The position numbers and the translations under genes were made by a program. Below the pieces are notes generated by a model that worked only from the letters and a program-made list of their open reading frames with translations, made no database searches and was not told where the DNA came from. A stretch of DNA of 64,000 nt from Butyricimonas sp. Marseille-P3923 (GTDB lineage Bacteria > Bacteroidota > Bacteroidia > Bacteroidales > Marinifilaceae), in NCBI RefSeq assembly GCF_900184685.1, contig NZ_FXXL01000005.1, forward strand, positions 310,001-374,000. Reading direction: 5' to 3'. Of this stretch, positions 43,783-53,262 are shown one piece after another. Every line of letters begins with the position of its first letter. Within the stretch, counting starts at the first letter, position 1.

Positions 43783-43799
43783 AAATGTAAAATTGAAAG
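43771..43799 (+). repeat. ATTGAAA heptad array across the cydA stop
   Basis: Four 7-bp units (ATTGAAA, ATTGAAA, ATGTAAA, ATTGAAA). The cydA stop TGA at 43780-43782 lies inside the array, so the C-terminus is shaped by it. Confidence 0.75.
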
Positions 43800-43870
43800 T
43801 AAACTCCTCCAGTGATTCCAACCGAAGACGGAGAGGAACCAAGAGAGCACCGCGAAGCCGGGAGGAAGTT

Positions 43871-43908
43871 TAAATCATAAATCATAAATCGTAAATCATA
43901 AATCATAA
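43871..43908 (+). repeat. TCATAAA heptad array before cydB
   Basis: Five 7-bp units of TCATAAA (one TCGTAAA) running directly into the cydB ATG, which takes the place of the next unit's first bases. Similar in placement to the TCTAAAA arrays of metK, folK and topB. Confidence 0.85.
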
Positions 43909-45027
43909 ATGAATATGGAATTTCTTCAACATTACTGGTGGATTTTGATATCGTTACTTGGCGGATTGCTGGTTTTCTTGCTTTTCGTGCAAGGTGGACA
44001 AACCTTACTATATACCATTGCCAAGACCGAAGACGAACGGAATGTTCTTGTCAACAGCTTGGGGCGCAAATGGGAATTTACATTCACGACATTAGTCGTG
44101 TTCGGCGGGGCATTCTTTGCAAGTTTCCCCCTGTTCTATTCAACGAGCTTCGGAGGCGCTTATCTGGCATGGATGGTCGTATTGTTCTGTTTCGTGATGC
44201 AAGCCGTTTCCTACGAGTACCGCCGAAAAGCCGGAAACTTACTCGGGGAACGTACTTATAATGTATTTCTGATTATCAATGGTGTGATTGGGACTATTTG
44301 TATCGGTGCAGTGGTCGGCTCTTTTTTCACGGGCAACCCGTTCAAATTAGGCGAGATGAACGACGTTACATGGATGAGCCCGTGGCGAGGCATAGAGGTA
44401 TTATTCAATTTTGCCAACATCTGCCTGGGACTGGCTATTTTCTTTCTCGCCCGGACTTTGGCATCCCTCTATTTCATGAACAACATCAAGCATGATGCCA
44501 TCTACGAGAGAAGTAAAAAGCAAGTCCTGTACAACTCGGTGCCTTTCGTCATTCTATTACTGGTATTCCTCGGCATCATACTGACCGGCAAAGGATACGC
44601 CATCATGGAAGATAAAAGCATCCAATTGGTTCAATACAAGTATTTCCACAATTTACTGGAAATGCCCTTGAATACTCTCGTGTTGTTGCTCGGGGTTGTC
44701 GGAGTATTATTCGGTATCATCAAATCCGTCATCACTCCTCACTGGAGAAAAGGGATATGGTTTTCCGGAATCGGTATCGTGCTTGCCGTTATCGCCCTGT
44801 TCATCGTGGCAGGATTCAACAACACGGCATTCTACCCCTCGTACACCGACCTGAACTCTTCGCTGACTATCTATAACGCCTCGTCCTCCTACTACACGTT
44901 AAAGACCATGGCATACGTTTCTTTGGTTTCTCCCATCGTGCTCGCGTACATCTTCTACGCGTGGAGAGCCCTTAACAAGAAACAAATTGATATCCAAGAC
45001 GTACAGGATGACCACCACGCGTACTAA
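43909..45027 (+). CDS. cydB: Cytochrome bd quinol oxidase subunit II
   Basis: This 372-residue protein has about eight spans and pairs with CydA. It starts NMEFLQHYWWILISLLGGLLVFLLFVQGGQTLL; the loop GGQTLL, then NVLVNSLGRKWEFTFTTLVVFGGAFFASFPLFYST and SYEYRRKAGN are typical of Bacteroidetes CydB. The ATG at 43909 is directly preceded by the heptad array; a second ATG lies at 43915. A hairpin follows the stop. Confidence 0.95.
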   Translation: MNMEFLQHYWWILISLLGGLLVFLLFVQGGQTLLYTIAKTEDERNVLVNSLGRKWEFTFTTLVVFGGAFFASFPLFYSTSFGGAYLAWMVVLFCFVMQAVSYEYRRKAGNLLGERTYNVFLIINGVIGTICIGAVVGSFFTGNPFKLGEMNDVTWMSPWRGIEVLFNFANICLGLAIFFLARTLASLYFMNNIKHDAIYERSKKQVLYNSVPFVILLLVFLGIILTGKGYAIMEDKSIQLVQYKYFHNLLEMPLNTLVLLLGVVGVLFGIIKSVITPHWRKGIWFSGIGIVLAVIALFIVAGFNNTAFYPSYTDLNSSLTIYNASSSYYTLKTMAYVSLVSPIVLAYIFYAWRALNKKQIDIQDVQDDHHAY

Positions 45028-45037
45028 AAGACTAGAT

Positions 45038-45068
45038 AAGGGAGGTGTGTCGAAACACACCTCCCTTT
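45038..45068 (+). terminator. Terminator after cydB
   Basis: Perfect 13-bp stem AAGGGAGGTGTGT (45038-45050) / ACACACCTCCCTT (45055-45067) with a CGAA loop, 11 bp after the stop; only a short T-run follows. Confidence 0.8.
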
Positions 45069-45131
45069 ACCAAACCCACACCTTAAACAGGTTTTCAATA
45101 ACAACAAGGATTTTTATCGCCTATATTTATA

Positions 45132-45173
45132 AATGCAATTTATAAATTTCAAGACATTATATATATTTGCATT
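45132..45173 (+). promoter_or_regulatory. Promoter of sigma-factor gene with flanking inverted repeat (locus 2)
   Basis: TATATTTG (45162-45169) is a -7 box 40 bp before the ATG. Inverted 7-mers AATGCAA (45132-45138) and TTGCATT (45167-45173) frame the promoter, the second overlapping the -7 box. Confidence 0.45.
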
Positions 45174-45208
45174 GTAAATAGATTGATAACAAAATCCTCA
45201 AAAGATTC

Positions 45209-45811
45209 ATGCACGGAAATACAGACCTTGATTATACTATATTAAAAGCTATCGTAGAAGGAGATTCAAACTCTTTCGAGATACTATTTCGCAAGTATTA
45301 TCAAGAATTGTGCAATTATAGCATGGGCATTTTGGGTGATGCCGAAAAAGCGGAAGATGTTGTACAAGATGCTTTTGTCTACCTGTGGGAAAATCGGCAA
45401 AGAATCAATATCACGACATCATTAAAATCTTACTTGTACCAATCCGTGCGAAACGGGGCTTTAAAAATCATACGAACACAAGTCCTAGAACAACGCCATA
45501 TACCTCGCTTGACCGAGTTTATAGAATACTTGGAAAAATCCGAATTTTCTGAAGACGAACTTGCCAAATTGCAAAAAATTGAACAGGCCATAGACGAATT
45601 ACCTTCACAATGCAAAAGCGTTTTTTTAATGAGTTTCATGGATAAAAAAAGCTACAAGCAAATTGCAGAGGAATTGGAGATTTCATTGAACACGGTAAAA
45701 ACACACGTCAGTAAAGCTTATCGTATCATTCGAGAAAAAACACAAAACTTCAAAAATCTCTCCCTGTTTATTTGGCTCTATTTTAGAAAGAACTGTGAAA
45801 CAAGGCAATAA
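45209..45811 (+). CDS. ECF-type RNA polymerase sigma-70 factor (locus 2)
   Basis: This 200-residue ECF sigma factor has region 2 at about 20-85 (FEILFRKYYQELCNYSMGILGDAEKAEDVVQDAFVYLWENR) and region 4 at about 125-180 with SYKQIAEELEISLNTVKTHVSKAYRII. Unlike the locus 1 factor, it has a C-terminal extension (NFKNLSLFIWLYFRKN) common in Bacteroidetes FecI-type sigmas. FecR follows after a 287-bp spacer, so co-regulation is likely but cotranscription less certain. Confidence 0.95.
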   Translation: MHGNTDLDYTILKAIVEGDSNSFEILFRKYYQELCNYSMGILGDAEKAEDVVQDAFVYLWENRQRINITTSLKSYLYQSVRNGALKIIRTQVLEQRHIPRLTEFIEYLEKSEFSEDELAKLQKIEQAIDELPSQCKSVFLMSFMDKKSYKQIAEELEISLNTVKTHVSKAYRIIREKTQNFKNLSLFIWLYFRKNCETRQ

Positions 45812-46098
45812 TACACCACAAAGGAAGTAAAACCTGTTTTTTTTAAATTCTTTCAAAAACGCTTTATAGACGTTCGGGAATGCTTGTAAAACGTCTTAAC
45901 AACGAGAGTAGAACGTCTTTACTCTCTCTTTTATCACTTACTCATTATCTTATTTATTAAAAATTAAGCATTTACCTATTCTTCCCTAGCACATTAATTC
46001 CACCATCGAATATATTTTTTCATTCCAGCTCATTTTTTTCATTTTTTCAATCACCCTTTTCGGGTAGTTGTGGACCTCGATGACATAAAAATAAAGCC
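45812..46098. other. 287-bp sigma-FecR spacer, locus 2
   Basis: No gene. It holds the repeated word AACGTCTT at about 45889 and 45914, T-rich tracts, and a CACCCTTTTCGGGTAG block (46052-46067) whose GGGTA half-site 32 bp before fecR recalls the GGGGGTACCCTA motif of locus 1. Confidence 0.5.
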
Positions 46099-47160
46099 AT
46101 GAAAAACGAATTAGATTATCTGATACAAAGAGTGTGCAACTCGAAGAAAAAAAAGATATATGACGAGGATGCCGGCTGGAAGAAAGTACAAGCGAGAAGT
46201 TTTCACAAGAAAAGACATTCTATCTTCCTCTTGTGGTCGGGATACGCAGCATGTGCCTCAATTATCCTAGGTGGTATTCTACTCGTAAGCAACCTATTAG
46301 ACCACCAAACCACCATATCTCTCATGCAGAATGAATCACAACAGCCCTCCCCAAAAACTAAAGTGGAATTAACCTTAGCCAACGGGAAAAGTGTTGATTT
46401 AGATGACGTAAATGATTTGCACGAAGAAGAATTAGGAATATCCATCACTCGGGATAGCGTCAATAACCAATTAACTTACCGAAGCTACGAAGTTTCAAGA
46501 CTAGACTCTTTTGAAATTCGCTATAATCGTTTAGCCGTACCTAAAGGAGCTGATTTCTCGTTTGAATTGCCGGACGGTACTTTTGTCGCTGTCAATTCCG
46601 AATCCATTTTACAATTCCCGGTACAATTTGCCACGGACGACCGAACCGTGTACTTGGATGGAGAAGCTTATTTCGAGGTTACAAAAAACGAAAAAGCTCC
46701 ATTTAAAGTCATCACCGGAAATCGACAAATCACCGTACTGGGAACGAAATTCAATATCAGTTCATATTCCGACGACCCGAATTGGAGCACCACATTGGTC
46801 GAGGGGAAAGTATCCGTATCGGATAACGGTAAATTGCATGTGTTACACCCGTCAGAACAATACATCGCGAACAATTCAACAGGTATAACCGAAATAAAAC
46901 GAGTAGACGTGAAATTATACACCTCTTGGTTACACGGAAAACTTCATTTCAAAGACTGCCGCATGGAAGATATTACCCGGAAATTGGAACGATGGTACGA
47001 TTTCACTTTCATATATCAAGATGAAGATTGCAAAGATTTGAAATTCAGAGGCGTCATTGACAAAGACCGCTCTCTAAAAGAAACCCTATTTCTTCTGGAA
47101 GAAACCAAAGTCATTCGCTTTGAAATAAAAGATAATGTTATCACCATCCGTAAACGGTAA
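46099..47160 (+). CDS. FecR family anti-sigma factor (locus 2)
   Basis: This 353-residue protein has a cytoplasmic N-terminus (1-40), one membrane span at about 41-64 (LLWSGYAACASIILGGILLVSNLL), the FecR periplasmic domain at about 140-240 (LAVPKGADFSFELPDGTFVAVNSESILQFP, then YLDGEAYFEVTKNEKAPFKV) and the C-terminal DUF4974 part (VKLYTSWLHGKLHFKDCRMEDITRKLERWYDF). It should receive the SusC signal and control the locus 2 sigma factor. There is no terminator between it and susC, unlike locus 1. Confidence 0.95.
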   Translation: MKNELDYLIQRVCNSKKKKIYDEDAGWKKVQARSFHKKRHSIFLLWSGYAACASIILGGILLVSNLLDHQTTISLMQNESQQPSPKTKVELTLANGKSVDLDDVNDLHEEELGISITRDSVNNQLTYRSYEVSRLDSFEIRYNRLAVPKGADFSFELPDGTFVAVNSESILQFPVQFATDDRTVYLDGEAYFEVTKNEKAPFKVITGNRQITVLGTKFNISSYSDDPNWSTTLVEGKVSVSDNGKLHVLHPSEQYIANNSTGITEIKRVDVKLYTSWLHGKLHFKDCRMEDITRKLERWYDFTFIYQDEDCKDLKFRGVIDKDRSLKETLFLLEETKVIRFEIKDNVITIRKR

Positions 47161-47229
47161 CCTAGTCATAAATAACCGACAAGAAAGTGTGCAATATATA
47201 TATTTATTCATTTAAACAGTAATAGATTA

Positions 47230-50200
47230 ATGAAAAAAAAGTATCTCAAAACAGCTATGGCTATAGTGGTAGTACTTCTATGCATACTCCCGCTACAAGC
47301 GAGTACGCTCTCTCCAAGCGACAAGCTAAATTTCAAAAGCCAACAAATGACTGTTGAACAAGTTTTCGATGAAATTTCAACACAATTAAAATGTGACGTA
47401 TTCTATAACGAAAACCAGTTCGACGCACAGAAAATGGTACATCTGCCGCGTTTGCAAATGACGCTGGACGAAACATTGCAATTCATTTTAGCAGACAAAT
47501 ATTCCTACACGCTGGAAAAAAACTCGATAGTGATTGCCGCCCGTCCTTCCGTTACAAGTAAGAAAATAACCGGAACGGTAAAGGATGAAAAGGGAGAACC
47601 ATTACCGGGGGTGACCATTTTAGTAAAAGGAACAACAACTGGATCCGCCACAGACGCCAATGGTAACTATTCGCTAGTAGTTCCGAAATTAGGCGTGCAA
47701 CTCATTTTCTCGTTTATCGGGATGGAAACCCAAGAGATCACAGCCACCAAAGAGGTAACGAATGTCGTGATGAAAATGGATGTAAACGAGATGGATGAGG
47801 TTGTCATCACCGGTTACCAAGTAATCGACAAGAAAAAACTGACCAGCGCTATCTCGAGCGTGAAAGCCAAGGACGTGATGATTGCCGGAGCCATGTCTAT
47901 CGACCAAATGCTCCAAGGGCGTGTGCCGGACATGATGATGATGACAAACTCCGGGGAAGTAGGTGTCGTTCCGAAAATCCGTATCAGAGGAACCTCCACG
48001 CTCGTGGGTAACCGCGAGCCGCTATGGGTGGTGGATGGAATCATCGTGCAAGACCCGGTGCCCATTGCCCCGGAAGAGTTGAACGACCCGGATTATATCA
48101 ACCGCATCGGTAACGCTATCGCCGGACTGAATCCCCGGGATATCGACCGTATCGACATATTGAAAGATGCTTCCGCCACGGCTATCTACGGGGTGAAAGC
48201 GGCAAACGGGGTAATCGTGATTACCACGAAAAAAGGGCAAGTAGGACGTCCCGTAGTGAACTACGATTTCTCCGCCACCTACCGTCGCCGTCCCCGGTAC
48301 ACTGACCACAATATTCATTTGATGAACTCCAAACAACGGGTGGAATTCTCTAAAGACTTGGTAGAAAAACACCATGTATATTCCACGGACGTCAATTTAA
48401 TCAGCTACGAGGGACTCGTGAACAATTTATACAACGGCACCATCACCCACGATCAATTCACGAGCGAGGTTGCCAAACTGGAAAACATGAATACCGACTG
48501 GTTTGATTTATTAACCGAAGATGCATTTTCCCACCAGCACACGGTCAGCATCTCCGGCGGAAGCGAGGAAATCCGTTATTACTCGTCCATCGGGTACGCC
48601 ATCGACAACGATGTCATAAAAGGAAATAACAACGAACGCTACACCGCCGCTTTGAACGTGGATGCCACCATATCACCCAAAGTGACAGCCAGCCTTAACT
48701 TAAACGCGAATGTCGGGAAAAGGGAATATAGCGAGGAGAGTGTTAATCCCATCGACTACGCTTACACCACGAGCCGTGCTATCCCAGCCTTAGACAATCA
48801 AGGAAGGTATATCTATTACAAGCGTCAATATGCTTATCAACAATTATATAACTACAATATCCTGAACGAACTGGATAATAGCTATTCCCGACAGGATAAC
48901 TCGGCCATCACGTTGACGGCAAACTTACGCTACAAAGCAACCAACTGGTTGTCATTCCAAGCCATATTCTCTTACTCTACTTCCAACACGGAACAGGAGA
49001 GTTACTTGGGAGAACAAACCTGGTACGCAGCTTCCTTGCGCAAATCGGAATACGGAGAAATTTCCAGTAAAGACCCAAATATCATGAACGAAATGCCTTA
49101 CGGGGGAGAATTAAAAAAAGCATACACGCGCAATAACTCTTACACGGGACGTTTGCAAGCAGACATTAGTAAATATTTCGGGACTGACGACCAACACAAT
49201 ATCACCGCCAACTTAGGATACGAGGTCAGTTCCTCCAAATATGCAGGATTCGATCGCACGGACAGGGGTTATTACAATGATAGAGGAAAACAATTTACAG
49301 CCATAAATTTAGACGACTTCACGCATTACAAGTCATGGCTGCAAAACAACTTGCCAAGCGTGTCAGACAATCTAACAAACATGATTTCCGGATATCTCTC
49401 CGTATCATACAGCTACAAGAATTATTTCACGTTAAATGCCAACACGCGTATTGATGGCTCCAATCAATTCGGAAGCAGAAGCAATGAAAAATTACTTCCC
49501 GTGTGGTCAGTTTCCGGTTCTTACAATATTTCAGAACACACCAATATGGACAACCCGTGGGTCAGCAACTTGGCCTTACGACTTTCTTACGGTTACCAAG
49601 GAAACATGCTGAGCGGTCAATCCCCGGAAATGATTCTAAAGAAACTGCCCTTCAACACGCATTACAATGAATTAGAATCGAACGTATCAATTTATCCCAA
49701 CCCGGACTTACGTTGGGAACGCACAAGTTCTTTCAATGTCGGTTTAGACTTTGCTCTATTCAAAAATGCCGTCCAAATGAATGCTTCCTATTATTACAAG
49801 CACACGAAAGATGCCTTTTTGACCAAAAAGATTTCAAGCGTGAACGGACGCGGCGAATACGTGATTAATTCCGGTACCATTGACAACCAAGGATTCAGCA
49901 TTGATGCCACGGTAAGCCCTATTTCCAACGACAATTTCCGATGGACACTCTCGGCTTCCTACTCTAAAGTGTATAATGAAATGAACACCCTGCCGGGAGA
50001 TAATGAATACGAATTGGACGACTTCTTAACCGGTAATGCCTTGACGAAAGGTCACGCGGTAGGAACTTTCTGGTCATACAAATTCATCGGTTTGAACCCG
50101 CGTAACGGAGGACCTGTTTTCGATGATATGCAAGACCGTAAACAAGAACTCGTGGGCTTGAATAAATACGACACGTACACGATGGTATTGACACCTTCCG

Positions 50201-50778
50201 GACAACGGGACCCGAAAGTGCAAGGTAGTCTAACAAATACATTGCGCTACAAGAGTTTCCGCCTGAACTTTATCCTCAATTATAGTTTAGGCTCCAAGAT
50301 CAGGTTATTCGGTTTATATCCCGAAGGTTTGAATTTCGACCCGGAAAGAAATGTGAATTATGAAATGGTAGACCGTTGGCGTACCCCGGGTGATGAAAAA
50401 CACACGAATATCCCGAATATCATTAACGGTTCTGACGCGGAAAGTCGAGCATACGCGCAACATTGGTCATTAGGCCTACAAGATCAAAACATTCAGATCA
50501 TTGCTGAAAATGCATGGACCATGTATGACAATTCGGATCATCGGGTAGTGAGCGGCAACTATTTAAAATGCTCGAACATGAGTTTCACCTATGATTTCCC
50601 GATAGAAAAATTAGAGAAGTGGGGAATATCCATGCTCTCCGCCTCGTTATCCACGACCAACTTATTTGACATCAAATCAAAGAAATTGAAAGGACAAACT
50701 CCTATCCAGAGCGGATTCTCTGAAACACAATTGTCAGAACGTCCGACTTGGTCATTAAGTCTTAGTGTTTCATTTTAA
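47230..50778 (+). CDS. SusC/RagA family TonB-linked outer membrane protein with STN domain (locus 2)
   Basis: This is a 1182-residue TonB-dependent importer. Order: signal peptide (to about 25), STN domain at about 40-105 (MTVEQVFDEISTQLKCDVFYNENQF), carboxypeptidase-regulatory-like domain at about 115-190 (ITGTVKDEKGEPLPGVTILVKG), plug at about 195-340 (RIDILKDASATAIYGVKAANGVIVITTKKG) and barrel to the end (WSLSLSVSF with terminal Phe). The STN domain shows that it also signals to the FecR encoded just upstream. susD follows after 12 bp. Confidence 0.96.
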   Translation: MKKKYLKTAMAIVVVLLCILPLQASTLSPSDKLNFKSQQMTVEQVFDEISTQLKCDVFYNENQFDAQKMVHLPRLQMTLDETLQFILADKYSYTLEKNSIVIAARPSVTSKKITGTVKDEKGEPLPGVTILVKGTTTGSATDANGNYSLVVPKLGVQLIFSFIGMETQEITATKEVTNVVMKMDVNEMDEVVITGYQVIDKKKLTSAISSVKAKDVMIAGAMSIDQMLQGRVPDMMMMTNSGEVGVVPKIRIRGTSTLVGNREPLWVVDGIIVQDPVPIAPEELNDPDYINRIGNAIAGLNPRDIDRIDILKDASATAIYGVKAANGVIVITTKKGQVGRPVVNYDFSATYRRRPRYTDHNIHLMNSKQRVEFSKDLVEKHHVYSTDVNLISYEGLVNNLYNGTITHDQFTSEVAKLENMNTDWFDLLTEDAFSHQHTVSISGGSEEIRYYSSIGYAIDNDVIKGNNNERYTAALNVDATISPKVTASLNLNANVGKREYSEESVNPIDYAYTTSRAIPALDNQGRYIYYKRQYAYQQLYNYNILNELDNSYSRQDNSAITLTANLRYKATNWLSFQAIFSYSTSNTEQESYLGEQTWYAASLRKSEYGEISSKDPNIMNEMPYGGELKKAYTRNNSYTGRLQADISKYFGTDDQHNITANLGYEVSSSKYAGFDRTDRGYYNDRGKQFTAINLDDFTHYKSWLQNNLPSVSDNLTNMISGYLSVSYSYKNYFTLNANTRIDGSNQFGSRSNEKLLPVWSVSGSYNISEHTNMDNPWVSNLALRLSYGYQGNMLSGQSPEMILKKLPFNTHYNELESNVSIYPNPDLRWERTSSFNVGLDFALFKNAVQMNASYYYKHTKDAFLTKKISSVNGRGEYVINSGTIDNQGFSIDATVSPISNDNFRWTLSASYSKVYNEMNTLPGDNEYELDDFLTGNALTKGHAVGTFWSYKFIGLNPRNGGPVFDDMQDRKQELVGLNKYDTYTMVLTPSGQRDPKVQGSLTNTLRYKSFRLNFILNYSLGSKIRLFGLYPEGLNFDPERNVNYEMVDRWRTPGDEKHTNIPNIINGSDAESRAYAQHWSLGLQDQNIQIIAENAWTMYDNSDHRVVSGNYLKCSNMSFTYDFPIEKLEKWGISMLSASLSTTNLFDIKSKKLKGQTPIQSGFSETQLSERPTWSLSLSVSF

Positions 50779-50790
50779 AAAAAGTAGATT

Positions 50791-52326
50791 ATGAAATATA
50801 TTTATTTAACAGGTTTGCTTTGGTTACTGTTCACTTCCTGTTCGGATTTTTTGAAAGAGTATTCATTGGACCAAGCTTACGTGCGAGGTTACTCGGATTT
50901 GGACGAGTTATTGATCGGGGAAACTTACATGGCAACCGAATATTATGACATGAATTTAGACAAGGTTTATTACCCATACATCCATATGATGGCAGATGAA
51001 ACCCAAGAAAATACCGAAAGCGTTAATTGGCAAACCAGTTATTCTTTATTCCAAAAACAATTTTTCGGATACATTACTTGGCAATACCGGATCGGATTAA
51101 ACCCGGATAAATTGACAACAAAAGCAGAAGATACAGACTGGAACAAATTATATAAACATATCAACACTGCCAACATGATACTTTTCGAGATTGATAAACA
51201 ATCTGCGGAAACAGACGAGGACAAACAAGCCGTGGCACGTATTCGCGGGGAAGCCTATTTCTTACGGGCAGCTTACTATTTCACCCTTGTGAACTTGTAC
51301 GGACAACCGTATCAGCCTGCCAATGCGGCAACCGCTTTAGGGGTACCCGTGAAAACCAGTCCCGTGATTGAAGATAAAATGTTCCCTCGTGAATCATTGG
51401 CAACCGTGTATTCCCTAATCATTCAAGATTTGGAACAAGCGGCAACTAACTTGGAAGGCATCGCCCGCAAATCCATCTACCGGGCTAACCTGACAGCCGT
51501 ACGTCTGTTGCAAAGCCGGGTATATCTTTATATGCAAAACTGGGCAGAAGCCGCCAAATACGCTCAATTATGTCTGGATTTACAATCGGATTTAATTGAT
51601 TTGAACACATTTGACGGTTCAAAAGCTTTTGCCGAGGCAAGCTCCCCCGAAACCATCTTTTCCATGGGAGGAAATGGTATACAAGCAATAATTACAACCG
51701 CACAAAAAGGACTTAGTGCCTCTGAAGATTTGAAAGCATGCTATAAAGAGGGTGACTTGCGTAAAGAACATTTTGTTTGCAACAATGAAGAAAATTGGAG
51801 TGACTTATATTGGTATTGTAACAAATACGTGAGAAAGGAAAACCAATACACGGCCAATGTATCGGATAATTTCTTGTTCCGAACCGCTGAGGCTTGGTTG
51901 AATTTAGCAGAAGCATACGCATGCATGGGAGGGAACAACGAAACTGCAGCCCGCGAGGCTTTAGACCACTTGCGTGAACACCGCCTTGAAATGAATTCAT
52001 TCGACGCAACAACTTTGTCCGGCGACGACTTGATAGAAGAAATTCGTACAGAAAGACGGCGGGAATTATGCTTCGAGGGACATCGTTGGTTTGACCTTCG
52101 CCGATATACCGTGAGCGAGAAAAAAACTTTCACCGGAGCCATTCGTAACACCTACACGGAATGGGGCAACTGGAATACTCTATCAACGATGTACACATAC
52201 GAACTCAAAGCCGGCGACCCGTCGTGGACACTACAAATTCCTTACGAGGTAATTCAGTTCGAAGAATTGACTCCTAACCCAAGAAACGAAAGAACCCATA
52301 TATCCATAAACCAATTTTATCTATAA
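50791..52326 (+). CDS. SusD/RagB family substrate-binding lipoprotein (locus 2)
   Basis: This 511-residue surface lipoprotein has lipobox LFTSC (Cys17) and the SusD start SDFLKEYSLDQAYV. Its TPR-like helices include EAYFLRAAYYFTLVNLYGQPY, the strongly conserved RAxxYxxLxxxYG motif, and near the C-terminus EEIRTERRRELCFEGHRWFDLRRY, the family hallmark. It is the lid of the SusC barrel. The genes downstream form a tight string, the next one starting 2 bp after this stop. Confidence 0.96.
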   Translation: MKYIYLTGLLWLLFTSCSDFLKEYSLDQAYVRGYSDLDELLIGETYMATEYYDMNLDKVYYPYIHMMADETQENTESVNWQTSYSLFQKQFFGYITWQYRIGLNPDKLTTKAEDTDWNKLYKHINTANMILFEIDKQSAETDEDKQAVARIRGEAYFLRAAYYFTLVNLYGQPYQPANAATALGVPVKTSPVIEDKMFPRESLATVYSLIIQDLEQAATNLEGIARKSIYRANLTAVRLLQSRVYLYMQNWAEAAKYAQLCLDLQSDLIDLNTFDGSKAFAEASSPETIFSMGGNGIQAIITTAQKGLSASEDLKACYKEGDLRKEHFVCNNEENWSDLYWYCNKYVRKENQYTANVSDNFLFRTAEAWLNLAEAYACMGGNNETAAREALDHLREHRLEMNSFDATTLSGDDLIEEIRTERRRELCFEGHRWFDLRRYTVSEKKTFTGAIRNTYTEWGNWNTLSTMYTYELKAGDPSWTLQIPYEVIQFEELTPNPRNERTHISINQFYL

Positions 52327-52328
52327 TC

Positions 52329-53237
52329 ATGAAAAAGTTACAAGCATATATCCTTTACGGAATTATCTTATTAAGCTGTTTTTCGTGCGAAAAAGAAGAT
52401 AGCCTGCAACCTAACGCCCCGCTCCCGAACTTATTCGCCCCGGCAGAAGGAGCCACAGACCTCACGTCGGAATTACGTCGAAAATTTCACGAGGAAACAG
52501 GATGTTATCTATTATTCACGGACACGCTGAAACATGAATATATCGGCACTGATGTGTATGGTAATCCATTATATAACACAGAATTAATAGACTTATCATA
52601 TGGTGTAAACAGTTCTGCAGAATGGGTATTCTCATTCACGAATCTATCGGGTTACGAAAAACAAAAAGAGGCTGTTGAATTAGTCAAAAAATATATTTTA
52701 CCAGTCTTGAACAAGAACTATTATCCCTATTCTTTCTTGTTGATAGATAACCTCACCTCCTACACGTATTGGATTGAAGAAGGAGATACCGATGGCTTCT
52801 GGGATTCAGGAGCAGAACAAGACTTCTATTTCGGTCCCCGGGCTTTAGCGATTTCGATATCGCTGTTACAGGAAGAACCGGAAGAATTTGCCCAAAAAAT
52901 AGTCAAATCCACCCTAAACCAATATTTGACAGGAGATAAATTACAAGAATTCTACGCTCCCGGCAAAGAGTATTATGGCAAATATTTCTATGATTACCAG
53001 TATGACTTCTGGAGTGAGGAAGAGTTTATTATGGCAACAGGAATTTTATCCTTTTATTATGACGGGTACGAATATTTTGAAGTGGATAGTATGGATTCTG
53101 ATTTAGATATATATCTAACGGCAATTCTCGAGGGCTCCGAAGAAGACTTTAAAGCCGAGTATGGCGACTACCCCTTGGTAATTAAAAAGTATGATATGCT
53201 CAAACAACTTTTGATTAAAGGTGGTTTCAATTTTTAA
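52329..53237 (+). CDS. Lipoprotein of SusCD locus, metallohydrolase-like but without HExxH
   Basis: This 302-residue lipoprotein has lipobox CFSC (Cys20). The region ETGCYLLFTDTLKHEYIGTD and YGNPLYNTELIDLSYG resembles lipoproteins described as substrate-import-associated zinc metallohydrolases in other SusCD loci. No HExxH or other zinc motif is visible, so it is either a different family or an inactive relative. It is Tyr- and acid-rich in the C-terminal half. It sits between SusD and a FISUMP lipoprotein and probably helps bind cargo on the outer membrane. Confidence 0.65.
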   Translation: MKKLQAYILYGIILLSCFSCEKEDSLQPNAPLPNLFAPAEGATDLTSELRRKFHEETGCYLLFTDTLKHEYIGTDVYGNPLYNTELIDLSYGVNSSAEWVFSFTNLSGYEKQKEAVELVKKYILPVLNKNYYPYSFLLIDNLTSYTYWIEEGDTDGFWDSGAEQDFYFGPRALAISISLLQEEPEEFAQKIVKSTLNQYLTGDKLQEFYAPGKEYYGKYFYDYQYDFWSEEEFIMATGILSFYYDGYEYFEVDSMDSDLDIYLTAILEGSEEDFKAEYGDYPLVIKKYDMLKQLLIKGGFNF

Positions 53238-53262
53238 ATTAAACATTTATACAAAGACATAT

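Noticed and set aside
53221-53262. Longer start of the FISUMP lipoprotein
   Set aside because: It lies inside the end of the upstream gene and places 14 residues before a clean lipoprotein signal peptide.
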